From Ahaetulla prasina (taxonomy: Eukaryota; Chordata; Lepidosauria; Squamata; Colubridae): 64,000 nt of DNA. Positions within the stretch are counted from its first letter, which is position 1; every line of letters begins with the position of its first letter. This document shows, piece by piece, positions 34,225 through 64,000 of the stretch. The notes under the pieces were generated by a model. It had not been told where the DNA came from. It searched no databases and was given only the letters and a program-made list of their open reading frames with translations. Both the position numbers and the translations under genes were made by a program. The DNA is taken from contig NC_080541.1 in the NCBI RefSeq assembly GCF_028640845.1, forward strand, positions 174,830,502 through 174,894,501, given 5' to 3'.

Positions 34225-34730
34225 AGAACTTAGAACTTAGAAAACTTAGAACTCCGCCGACTCCGACATGATCTGTGTTTAACACACAGAATCATCTATT
34301 GTAATATCCTTCCTGTAAAAGACTACTTCAACTTCAATCGCAACAATACAAGAGCAAACAATAGATTCAAACTTAATATCAACCGCTTCAGGCTTGATTG
34401 CAGAAAATATGACTTTTGTAACAGAGTTTGGAACTCACTACCTGACTCTTTAGTCTCTACTCAAAACCCCAAAATCTTCAACCAAAAACTGTCTATTAGT
34501 GACCTCACCCCATTCCTAAGTGGACTATAAGGGGCGTGCATAAGAGCACAAAAGTGCCTACCGTTCCTGTCCTGTTGTTCTCTTCATTATATTATATGCA
34601 TACTTCTACTTCTACTTTTACTTGTATATACTTTTCTCTCATGATGAGTTATTTTTATGTTGATACTGTTATTTTTATGTATATACTGTTGTGACGAAAA
34701 TAAATAAAAAATTTTAAAAAAAAACTGCAG
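34225..34730 (+). mobile_element. LINE 3' end (clade unassigned)
   Basis: A plus-strand frame reads IYCNILPVKDYFNFN and CNRVWNSLPDSLVS, the NR(V)WNSLP motif common at the end of CR1/L2-group ORF2, ending SGL and a stop near 34530, then a 3' UTR with an AATAAATAAA tail. It lies between the TMEM69 and GPBP1L1 promoters. Confidence 0.75.
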
Positions 34731-34799
34731 AAAAAAAATAAAACTTTATTATGCTGTTTTCCATGGCTCATTTAGTTCCTAAACTAAATCGACCAGTGC

Positions 34800-36130
34800 A
34801 AATCCTTCCGGTATGCGCTTACTTTATTATGGTTCAGAGTGTCACGCGAGCCCTGGACAATGAACCGAGTTATCCACGGATAACCGTGCTGCGAGAATAG
34901 ACACACGACCGAGCAAATAATACCAAGGTTGTGCCAACTGGAAAGGGGCCGAGAACAAAGCGTGAAAGATAGTAGTTGCAGACCGAACCGAGCATAACTT
35001 AACGCCAACAGAATGATACACGCTCACGCATGCGTAAAAGAGAACGGGCGAATTCGAGCGAGCGTTCCGAAGAGCCTTTGATAGGCGGTGCGCGTGCGGC
35101 TATTTTGTATGGCTTAGCAAGTGAGCGCGCGTGCGCTCCACCCTTAGCACGGGCAGGGCCAGGTGGGCGTGTTCCTATCCCCCTAACCCCCCCTTCGCGT
35201 GAATAGCCCCGCCCCACTCCGGCCCTCGGCCGGTCCGGGCAGCCATTTTGGGCAGAGCTTTGTTATGATTCGGTCTGAGGAACTGAAGCTACGGAGAGAG
35301 TGAGGGGGCGAGTTGGGGCCTGGTTCTGTGAGCACGGCCTTGCGTGGGAAAAAAAGAGAGAGAGAAGAGAAGAGGAGCTGGACTTAAGAAGGGAGTTGAG
35401 TGGCTGCCAGCGTCGGGAGAGAAACTGAGGTAGGAAGGCAGCGGGGAGAGAGAGAGAGAGAGAGAGTCCGGAGTAGGCAAGGGGGCGGGAGTGTAAATAA
35501 GTGCTGCTTCGGGTGCAGGAATTGGGAGAGAGGAAGGAAGAAGGTGGCTGAGGGCCTTCTATATTGATCCGGTGGGGTGGTGGTGGGGGAGTTGCTGGGT
35601 GGGGAGTGGGGGAAGACAGTGGCTTCGGGAAGCGTTTGGGACGAGCGGGTGGATGGAGAGATGCTGGACACGGGTTTGGGCAGGAGCGGGTGAGAAGGGA
35701 AGGGAAGGTAGTTTCGAGACCCAGTTTCCGTGAGAAATGGAGGCGGAGGAAGAGGAGGCTGGGGGTTTAGGAGGACTGGAGACGGGAGGGGAGGGGGTGC
35801 GAGAGAGCTTCGATTGGGCTGGAGAGGGTTGATAGGTAGGCCTCGAAGTGCAAACTTGTGTGGGGGCGGGGTGGGCAGGGCGGCTGAAGAGAGCGGGCGA
35901 GAAGAGGGTAGGTATGCCTCGGTGGAGGCAGGCAGGCGTGTGTGAGGGTTGGTGGGGGTTTTTTCTTTCTTTCTGTGGTGGAAGTGCCGCTGCAGGAAGG
36001 GAGGAAACGGCAGCAACTTCGCGGTGTCGCGTCGAAAAGAGGGTCGGGGAACGGAATGCGGAGTAGGAAGTGTGAGAGTTTGGAAGAGTCCTTGGGTCCC
36101 GAGGGGGGGTAAATGTAGCTTCGCGAGTCA
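34800..36130 (+). promoter_or_regulatory. GPBP1L1: CpG island promoter of GPBP1L1
   Basis: Strongly GC- and CpG-rich. It contains an NRF1-like ACGCATGCGT (about 35025), a palindromic GCGCGCGTGCGC run (about 35125) and a YY1-like GCAGCCATTTTGGGC (35239-35253), which often marks initiation in housekeeping promoters. Transcription probably starts near 35250-35300. Open frames through the island are GC-rich artefacts. Confidence 0.75.
35280..35429 (+). other. GPBP1L1: Possible GPBP1L1 5' non-coding exon
   Basis: A donor CTGAG|GTAGGA lies at 35429/35430, downstream of the YY1-like site. Other donors exist in the island, so the boundary is a guess. Confidence 0.35.
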
Positions 36131-39100
36131 ACTGTTCTGTTTTGCGCGAGGGAGCAAAACAGGAAACATTTAGTTTTAGGTTTTTGTCACCTGTGAAACG
36201 GTTTTGGCTATTTTCGAAGCGCCTACCCCATACCCGTGGCATGGATTTCACCTCTGCTTTTGAATTAGTAATATTTGCCTTTACTGCAAAAAAAATAATA
36301 ATAATAGTTTTTTTAAAAGATACTTGAGTTTATTTTTGTGGCCAGAAAGAAGAATTTGACCTGTGCTAAACTAAATCATGGTTTTCTGAATGAATCTGCT
36401 TGCCTGTTACACAGCACTAAACCAGAAGCTAACCACTAGATTGGCTAAGTTCACAGGACACGCTTGGAACCAGAAAGTAGCCAATCACATTTTAACCAGT
36501 ATATTGTTCTACTCCAGCCACTATTGCTAAAGTTTAAATAAGATTTTTGGTTAGGTAATCCTGAATGGTTACACATACCTCTGTCGATTTGGAAGCAGCA
36601 TACTGTGTTTGGGGAAATGTGAAATGAATTTTGCATAGGAGTTGGATTTACACAGTTTTTTATTTTACTGAATAAATTATCACAGATGAGTTCACACAAC
36701 ATACCAAGTTAGAAGCAAACTCCATTTCCAATCAGTATTTTTGGAATACTAGTTATTAAGGTTTCAAGCATTTTGTTAACACTACAGAATTACTTTTTGA
36801 AAAAAGTCTTGATAAACTTTTAAGGGACTATAAACTGAAATGGAGTTTGAACCATTGGACTAAATGTTTCAGACTAGAATTGAGATTCTGAACTGTTTCC
36901 TTGATGTAAGCTGCTGCTAGATAACCAGAGTTCTTTTGGGCTACTATGAAGGCAAGCTATATTCAACATTTTTAATACAGAATATTCTGATGGTTCAATG
37001 TCGAACGAGAATTTATTCACATTGCTGTCACACATATAATTTCAATCCAAGGAATGTTATATTTACACATGCTTGAGAAGAAAACTATCGCTATTATTTT
37101 AATACTGGTCACTAACTTAAAACTATTCACTTTCCCTACTAACAAGCGATATTAGTTAAAATATTTTATGAGCCTATTAAGAAAAATAGAAAAAATGAAA
37201 GCCTGATAAAATTGTATATTTGGACAGTTAGATAATCTCTGTACATAACTTAGTGAGTTACCCTTACTAACTCTACCCCTAAAATATGTATGTACATATT
37301 ACATATTTGGCCTGGTTTAAGGTAGTAAAATACTTTTCATGGTTTGGATGTAGCAAATCAAGCCTTGTTTCAATTAGAGGCTTTTAACGATATCCCTGTT
37401 ATGTAATTTGCTTGTGGATGGAGCTGTATTCCCACTATATTTGAACTACTCAGTTAAAAATCTGGTCCAGAAGCGCTTTGTAGATTATATGAATATCTGT
37501 GAGATCAATCTAAATAAAGAGACTACAGGCTGATACAATATCCCCCAATATTGGAGCAGGAAGAATATTCCCAAGCAATTACGTTTTATCATATAAATTT
37601 ATGATATGCAGATAAGAATCCACTTTTTGTATACTAAAACAAAATTTAAAAATCTTCATGAATTGTCATTTCTGTTCATTAAGCCATAGAGATTACGTAG
37701 CTTTCCAACACATTGGTTGATGAATCAGTAACAATTTATGATTGAAGAATAATAATAGGCATATTTAGCCATAGAAAACACAAGTTAGTAGACAACTGAA
37801 GATATTCTTGTTTAAATACCATGTAATTCCTGTTATAATCTATTCTTATTGACGTTCCCAACACTTATACTATATATAATCTTGTGGAGAACAAAATTGG
37901 ACATCCCTTTACTTCAATTTTTCTTTTTCTTTTAAAGTAGAGCATTAAATTTCTGAAGTAGATTAAGTAACATATGTTTTTTCAGTGTATTCTTGTTCTT
38001 ATCTCTTCAAGCAAAAAGTAGTTTACCGTTAAGCATTTTTTATAATTTGGCTACATATGAACATACACTGTTCCTTTTCCTGTTTACTATACATTAATAT
38101 CAATTTCCAAAAAGGAAGCTAAAGAAAATTGTGATTTAAATTCCTTGTGATACCAAATAAGCATGTAAAGTTTCTGTTCAATTTGAATAAATTCATTCTT
38201 CCTTTTTTTTTCATATGCTTCATATTATTATAATTTTTAGTAGCCTGCTTCCCTCTTCACAAACTATAAATTTAAGTAAGCTATATATTTTTGTAATTAA
38301 GGAGTCAGATACATTTAATTTGGTTCCTCATAGTGAAGTTCAAATGTTTTTATTTTAAAGGGACAGAAATGTGATAAATGTCAAATGGTACCATTGATGT
38401 TCATGTGCTGGATGCTGCATGAATATCTAGCTCCTTTTTAACAATTATAATTTTTATTATTTATAATTGTTAGACATTATTTAGTTGAGTTTTTAATTAT
38501 TTCCCCAAATATAATAATTGGTTTAAATCTGAACTGATTATATTTTAGACTAATATTGCTCAAGATTGTTTACATTAAAAATGCAATGGAAACAATATAA
38601 AAAATTGTATAAAAATTAAATTATGCTATGTTAAGAACATAAAACACCTCAGCTCATTGCTGGTTTGTAAATTCATGTTTCCTTTAAAATAGAGTAGAGA
38701 TGGGGAAAAATGGATCTCTGGACAAATATTCCAGAAGGCCAGAGCTGCAAACAGGAAGGCATAGTTCTGGTATCTAATAAGATGACATTGTTCAGCAGAA
38801 GCGACCCAGAGTATATCATTCTGACAAATCTTATAGGATGGCAAAGGCAATTGAGGAAAAGAGTTGTGAAGATATTCCAGATTTGTAGGCTGTTTGTGAA
38901 ATACTAATTGTCAAAAGCATTTTTACTGGATGGTTTAAATAGCGCCTGGAGCCAATAACTTATTTTGATGTGACAGTACTTAGATATATATTAGATAGTG
39001 AAACCAAATATAGATATACTGATATAGTAGTAAAAGTGAAATATACTTTGCGATCCAGCTAATACTTTAAAAAGGCATATCTTGCCATGGATAATTTCTA

Positions 39101-39979
39101 CTCTGGGTATTCTTCTACATGTTCCTAAAAGGTATTGTTCATCAATTTAATGCACTATTTCAAGGTTTTAATGAGAAAAATTCTTTGCCTTGATTTTCTT
39201 TAATGAAATTTCAGTCTTCAGTGAATGTTTTAAATTTTCTTGAGTTAATTAATGGGATTATTTTGCCTTCTGGAAACTTCCCTCATGGGCCATCCTAGAA
39301 TCAGTATATTTGATGCTTGTTGTAAATTAGACATGTTCAACTGCTTGAAAAATACAGACTTCATTCTTCTTCCCAGCTGCAAAAGAGACATAGTACACAA
39401 TAGCCTACCAACTTCGGTTTCATTTTATGAACATGCTGAAAAAAATATGGGGGAATCTTCAAAATTATAAGATAATTTTGTTGGAAGTTCTAGTGTTCAC
39501 TGTATATTTTAACTAATTAATAACTTATCTAAGGAATTGGAATATAAGTACTGAGAAAAGTGGTGCTATGTATAGATAATAGATTTTAATGAATTAGTAA
39601 TGGTCCAGTACAAAGTCAGTCGAAGACGACATTAACATAGGCGTCAGTGCTGGTAGATATAACATTACAATTAAATAAATATTATTTTGTATGCGTTGGA
39701 TATTTATGTATCTTTTCAAGAATCCCACTTTAATAGGTCATGAATTGTCTGAAGAATTATATTAGCATTATAAACTAAGAGTGGCATTATTTTAGTAAAA
39801 ACACTAGATATAGACTAAGTGCTTCAGAGTTCCCTACTATACAATATTAGAAGACTTTTTTTTCTTTTTGAAACAATTTTATTCTATATGTAATATGCAA
39901 ATTTTTAACAGCAAGACTGAAGTTTATAAAATAATGTTTTCAGAATCACTGGAGAAAGTTCGGCTATATGGCTGTATGA
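36131..39979 (+). other. GPBP1L1 5' intron, left part
   Basis: AT-rich intron. An old minus-strand CR1/L3-like fragment may lie at about 38640-38900. No gene is supported. Confidence 0.5.
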
Positions 39980-40380
39980 CAGTGGTGGCGAACCTATGGC
40001 ACACGTGCCAGAGGTGGCACTCGGAGCGCTCTCTATGGGCACGCCCCAGCCCAGCTCCATTGCATCTCTCCCACAGAGTGGGGAGGGAGGGAGGGGAAGA
40101 GAACGAGAGAGGGAGAGAAAGAAATGATATTACAAAAGTTTTTCTTTTTTATTCTTGCTAAACGTAATATTTCAAAAGCAGAAAAAAAATGAAGGGGCAT
40201 AAAAGTGCATTTGTCATGTTTTTCTTAGAACATTTAACTGAACTCTGCCTTGTTTATCATTATTTACGATAGTAAAACCTCGTTATTAAGGTTAAATTGC
40301 TGTGTTGGCACTTTGCGATAAATAAGTGGGTTTTGGGTTGCAGTTTGGGCACTCGGTCTCTAAAAGGTTTGCCATCACTG
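39980..40380 (+). mobile_element. hAT transposon copy, non-autonomous (401 bp)
   Basis: Ends CAGTGGTGGCGAACCTATGG and AAAAGGTTTGCCATCACTG, flanked by octamers CTGTATGA and CTATATGA (7 of 8). The interior has GTGCCAGAGGTGGCACTCGG. It resembles hAT families known from squamates and some mammals. No transposase. Confidence 0.85.
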
Positions 40381-40639
40381 CTATATGAGGATGCAGTGAA
40401 GGCAACAAAGTAAACTCTGGTGCCCTCACCATGCAATAGGTGTGATCATTCTATGTTCTCCGATAATATACCCATAATGGCTGTTTCAGATAATTCAAAG
40501 AGAAACAAAGTATTGTAGAAATAATAGCACATTTTTAAAAAAAATCAGAATTGATTCCTGACGACTGCCTGGACTGGCCTTTACAGTTTTCTTGGTAAGA
40601 TTTTAAAAATGGTTTGCCATTGCCTGCTTCCTAGAGCTG

Positions 40640-40740
40640 AAAGAGAATGACTAGCCTAAAGTCACCCAGCTGGTTTTGTCCCTAAGTGGGACTAAAACTC
40701 AAAATAACCAATATCTAGTCTGGTGCCCTAACCAGTATTC
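40640..40740 (-). mobile_element. SINE fragment (MIR/tRNA-type)
   Basis: AAGTCACCCAGCTGGTTTTG, then GGGACTAAAACTCA and TGGTGCCCTAACCAGTA, the antisense layout of a tRNA-derived SINE. Confidence 0.5.
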
Positions 40741-41601
40741 CAAACTGGTGCTCTAAGAAGTAGCATTGGAGCAAGCTAATTTAAACTTGCCTACCAGGAG
40801 TGTTTCGCTGTATTCTCTGCTGTAGTGTGATATCTTGTTGGTCACCTGACCACAGAAACATCTCCAGACAATGCTGGCTTTTTGACTTAAGAAACTGAGA
40901 TGAATACCATCATCTGAAGTTTTTAGCAGGTTTTACCTGCTAACCTTGTTACTTATACTGTATTGTCCTGTTTATTGAACCATTACAGTAGGTTTTTTTT
41001 ACTTCAGATACTTTAAAAAGTTGTTTGTGTGAAAGCCCTCATACTCCAAACAGTAGATAACTTGCTCTTGCACATTCTCTTAGAATTCTTCTAATAAGTT
41101 ACTGTTACAAAACTGCTATACCATAGTATTCAAAAGTTCAGAAAAAAAGCACTTTACAACTTGATACTGTAGGTTTCCAGGTTTCACTTTGTATATTTGT
41201 ATGTATACATCAAGATAAAACAAGTAGAATTTTGTATAAAATGTTTGGAATTCTGAGCTTTGCATTTTCTTTGGAATACTAGAGTTGAATAGAGTTAATT
41301 TTTTTACACACAAAACTTGATTTTAATAGCTTTACTCTATTGATTTCATTGGTATAATTTAAAGGCAATACATTTTTATGGGGATCATTTTGTAAACTAT
41401 TGATAAAACAGAAATGTTTGCAGCTGTAGTGCAATTTGACATTTTCTATTGGATTACCTTTACCTTTCCTTACCCCTGTTTTAGATAACTGATGTTGTAG
41501 TGTAATCAGTCACAATTTTTTCCCCTGACTGTGTCACAAACTGACTGTTGAGGAGATTTGACAAAATAGAATTACTAACTATAAAAACTGAAGTGCACAT
41601 C

Positions 41602-41923
41602 CAGGGGTAAAATGCTACCGGTTTGCTCCAGTTTGGGCAAACCAGTAGTTAGCTACCAGTAGAACTGGTAGTTAAAAAAAAGCTACCAGTTCATCCAAAC
41701 CAGCGGGGTTTAGTTTTGCTAGAAAGCAGGAAATCCTGCTTTCTGGTGAAGCTAAATCAAAGGCCACAGCTGATCTCCCCCCCCCACTTCTACTTACCTT
41801 CCCAAGCCTCCTTTTGGTATGTGCTGTGTATGCAGAGCATGCATTTGGTGTGTGCTGTGCATGTGTACGCAGCACACATTTGGCCAGTGAACTGATAGCA
41901 AACCAGTTCGGATTTCACCACTG
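41602..41923 (+). mobile_element. hAT-type MITE (322 bp)
   Basis: Ends CAGGGGTAAAATGCTACC and GGATTTCACCACTG, with inner ACCGGTTTG/CAAACCAGT complementarity. Flanking octamers TGCACATC and TGCGCATC agree at 7 of 8. Confidence 0.8.
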
Positions 41924-42086
41924 TGCGCATCTAAAATTTTGTATAAACTTCACTGTATTTTTATGAATACTAATTCATTATAATATATGAAGCTGCTTTG
42001 GAAGGTTTGCATTACTTTCAGATGATAGTATATTATATTAAATCTGAAGCTTTTAATTCATAGTTAAGAATACATTGCTCATACAT

Positions 42087-42270
42087 CTCATCCAAGAAGC
42101 TCCTTCAGCTCTGACTGGATGATGGAGAATGGAAGGATTTGTACTTCATTCCCCACCATCCAGTCACTGCTGAAGAAGCTTCTTGGATGAGAACTGAAAC
42201 TTCTTCAAAGAAAAACCAGAAAGCCCAATTACCTCTTGGAAAAGCCCCTTTGGGACAACTATGACCTGGA
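42087..42270. repeat. Inverted repeat with 34-nt arms plus a dispersed repeat
   Basis: Arms 42087-42120 and 42158-42191 are reverse complements with about three mismatches (inner CTTCAG/CTGAAG, outer CTCATCCAAGAAGC). The right arm leads into AACCAGAAAGCCCAATTACC, shared with 22926-23000. Family unassigned; possibly Penelope-like. Confidence 0.65.
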
Positions 42271-44037
42271 TGACTGAGAATCTCTATAGACATTTACTGT
42301 ATCTAAGCATAATAATAAAAACAAAGCAGGAAAGCAATATAATAAGTTTGCTTGATGGGGAATGGTTAATGTTTGCTCCTAAGAAATGTAAACATAGACT
42401 GACAAACACTTCATTAAAATTCAGTAAGAAAGGCTCCATTCCAATAATGTGTTAACTTGGAATCAAGTGCTGTTTGACCATTCTCAGTTCCATCCTCTAG
42501 TTCTTTCTGCTTCAAAAAGGTATGTAGTTTGAACCACATTTATTGTAAATTATGATGTATACATAACTGAAAAAATACGTTATAGTAAATTGCAGGTATC
42601 ATTCCTCAATAACTATACCCTGGCACTGACCATAAATACTATACTTGTTAGCTTATATTGTTTCATTAGAAATAGGGCTCCTAAATAATGTGTCTTTGAT
42701 AATCCTTTTGGCCACTTTTATGATTACTGATAGGTGGTGGTATTTTTTTCCTTCTTTACAGAGTACTTCGTGAATTCTACTCATTTTGATGGAAGAAGAC
42801 CATTGCCCAAATGTGAACTCTTCATTAAAATACAGATATTTTTTTCTCTGTTTTTAAAAGCAGCAATTCAAATACGGCAGAAGGATAGCTTGCTAGCTTA
42901 CCCCTTTACTTTTAGCTTTAATTGAATGCATAACTAGGAACAGTAGGAAGACAGTAATAATTCAGTCTTGTATATTCAGGTTGCTTTTAGTTCCTTGCCA
43001 AGGAAACTTAAGTGACATTATGTGAAAAGCCTTTCAAAATACTGTTTTTAAGAAAGCTAATTTTTTGGCAACCATTAAAAATGAATCCTGCGTTTTAGCA
43101 CTTAATCAGAACAAAGCTTTACTATACCAGAATTTGCAAGACTCCTCAGCATCCTTTCCCCTGTCCCTTTGTTTCAAATTCATTTGTTTCAGAAGATGAA
43201 CAAAGTGGATTTGTGAAATTCACCATTAATTACGGTGCTTTTCTGAATGCTGTACAAATTTGACAACTACTTTTGTAATGTAATAGCTGAATTACACAGC
43301 ATTGTGACAACAGGAAACAGTTTAATGAGGTGAATGTAGTTGTAGCTTTCCAAAAATGCCCACTGCATTTTAGGTTTTTTTTTCTCACATGAGTTCAGAG
43401 AGCATTTAAGATGAGCAGCTAGAGGGTTAAGGGGTGCAGTCAGCACGAAGTGCGGCTTCTCGTGCTTCCTTTGGGACTCACCATTGCCACACAGCTGGCA
43501 TAGGTGCACCCTGGCCAAGGAAGGAACCTGGAAATCAAAGTATTAAAGTGAGAGTGGACTGCAAAGGCCAAACTGGGTAAGTCACTGTAGGACTCTTTTT
43601 ATAGTTAAAAATAATATGTTTAATACACTATATGAAGAAAAGGTTTTAATTTGTCCATTATAAGTAAATTAGTGAACTATTTCTAGATAAACAGACATCA
43701 AAATAATTTGAAGAAAAAACTCTGCAAGTGAAATATTATTTTGGAGAGGAAATGTACACTAATTCTTCCTCAGTTTTATTTAGCCCCAGTAGTGATGATG
43801 GTAGAACCTGGCTTCTGATGATTTTGACTGAAGTGGCTTAAGGGAGTTAAATTAAACAGGAGCAATATAGCTACAGTAACTCAGCCTGATGCTTAGTCAA
43901 ATTAAATAAATTTCCATTAATCTCTAGAAAAATGGTAAGATGTTTTCCAGACTCTTGGAAGCATGCTCAGAAGAATCTGCTGTTTTCCATTCCTTTTAGT
44001 AGGGCTGACAGTGTGTGTGGTGGTTCTCTTGTCTTAG
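42271..44037 (+). other. GPBP1L1 5' intron sequence
   Basis: AT-rich. A possible extra 5' UTR exon with acceptor TTTGTTTCAG (43192) and donor CTGG|GTAAGT (43576) can be drawn but is unsupported. Confidence 0.4.
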
Positions 44038-44092
44038 CTCCTGGTCATGAGGTTTGATGCCTCACTTTATTGAAGAGAGACACTGGACCTAA

Positions 44093-63311
<19,219 letters not shown>

Positions 63312-64000
63312 GTGAGAAAAGGGGCAGTTGATCTGGAAAATATTAACCCACCAGAAATGTATAAAAAAGAGGTTTAACCAGCTCTAGAAGAAGAACATAT
63401 GATTTCTTGGCAAAGCCCCATTACTCTATGTCATCCAGTACAATACAGTAAAAGTTTTTGGCTTCTTGTAATGAACATTCTTCTCTTCTGCTATCCACAT
63501 GATACCCTGCGATTGATGCACTCTGATGGAAGCATTGCCTTTTTGCCATTTCTTATTGAAATGTTTCACAGGAGAAGGAAAGGAATCCCCTTCCTTATTA
63601 GTGATAAGGCAAGAATGGTTGCATGGAAACAGTCTTTAATCTCCTAATCATATGTTCCTCAGTCTTGAAACCTGCATGAGGTTTGAATTGAGGCACAATT
63701 CAATCTGGGTAAGGAGCTGCTTCATTAGACACAGCAGAAGAATGAAATTCACCATCTGCCTCTATACAGTCCATTTTAACAAAGTAGAACGGGGTGAAAG
63801 TAGATCATTTTTTATGTTTACTAAGAACCAAAACAATACTCTGTTTTAAAACTCTCTTTCTATTCCTTCACTCCTGTCAAATGTTTAACAAGTGTACAAT
63901 ATAGTATGTAACAATTATTCAAATATGTAATTTAAGTTATTTGAGAATAATAGTTTTATTGTAGTTAAAGAAGACATAAATGGGATTTTTAAAAACTCTA
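63312..64000 (+). other. GPBP1L1 intron 8, continues beyond the window
   Basis: No exon or repeat is recognised with confidence. Short open frames have no family resemblance. Confidence 0.5.

Noticed and set aside
35289..36251. Proline/serine-rich minus-strand and glycine/arginine-rich plus-strand open frames of up to 230 codons
   Set aside because: Low stop-codon frequency in the GC-rich GPBP1L1 promoter island explains them; no domain, splice signal or start context supports a protein.
43193..43576. Possible extra GPBP1L1 5' UTR exon
   Set aside because: Acceptor and donor can be drawn, but nothing in the sequence distinguishes it from chance.

Overview
The window is vertebrate nuclear DNA, almost certainly from a squamate reptile and most likely a snake. 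It is AT-rich, its genes are split by introns, and it is crowded with CR1-type LINEs, R4/Dong-like and L1 LINE ends, an AATAG-tailed LINE family, hAT and TA-target MITEs, a Penelope-like fragment and microsatellite tails. The snake assignment rests on repeat content and is an inference. All splice junctions and repeat boundaries below were worked out by hand from the sequence.

Three protein-coding genes can be assembled. IPP (kelch-like BTB protein, + strand) is complete: eight coding exons between 10977 and 20138 give 584 aa, the same length as human IPP. TMEM69 (DUF3429 membrane protein, - strand) is complete: its ATG is the last three bases of an exon at 31401-31403 and the rest of the protein is in 25858-26574. 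GPBP1L1 (vasculin-like, + strand) has its first coding exon at 44093-44152 and seven further exons up to 63311, and it runs off the right edge with about 385 codons present. The order and relative strands IPP / TMEM69 / GPBP1L1 match human 1p34.1. GC-rich promoter regions lie at about 9.4-10.2 kb (IPP), 31.4-31.85 kb (TMEM69) and 34.8-36.1 kb (GPBP1L1).

Layout: 1-1625 is the 5' part of a Ty3/Gypsy element on the - strand with an uninterrupted 450-codon Gag-protease frame and a 178-bp LTR. 2.8-7.7 kb is LINE sequence (CR1, then two R4/Dong-like 3' ends). 8.3-9.4 kb is a MITE cluster. 9.4-20.1 kb is IPP, with a (CAG)33 tract in its promoter/5' region and nested transposons in intron 2. 21.3-22.8 kb holds a decayed CR1 and a decayed Gypsy gag. 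25.9-31.4 kb is TMEM69, whose intron contains an L1 with a 19-bp target duplication and a CR1. 35.3-64 kb is GPBP1L1, with a long 5' intron region and many nested hAT, TA-MITE, LINE and Penelope-like insertions.

The most notable observations are: a palindromic hAT MITE inserted exactly at the IPP stop codon, with the 8-bp target duplication spanning the TGA; an apparent hammerhead-ribozyme core in the Penelope-like fragment; the pure (CAG)33 tract; a GC-AG intron in IPP; and the TMEM69 start codon at the very end of its exon. No operon, CRISPR array or wholly unknown gene system was seen.
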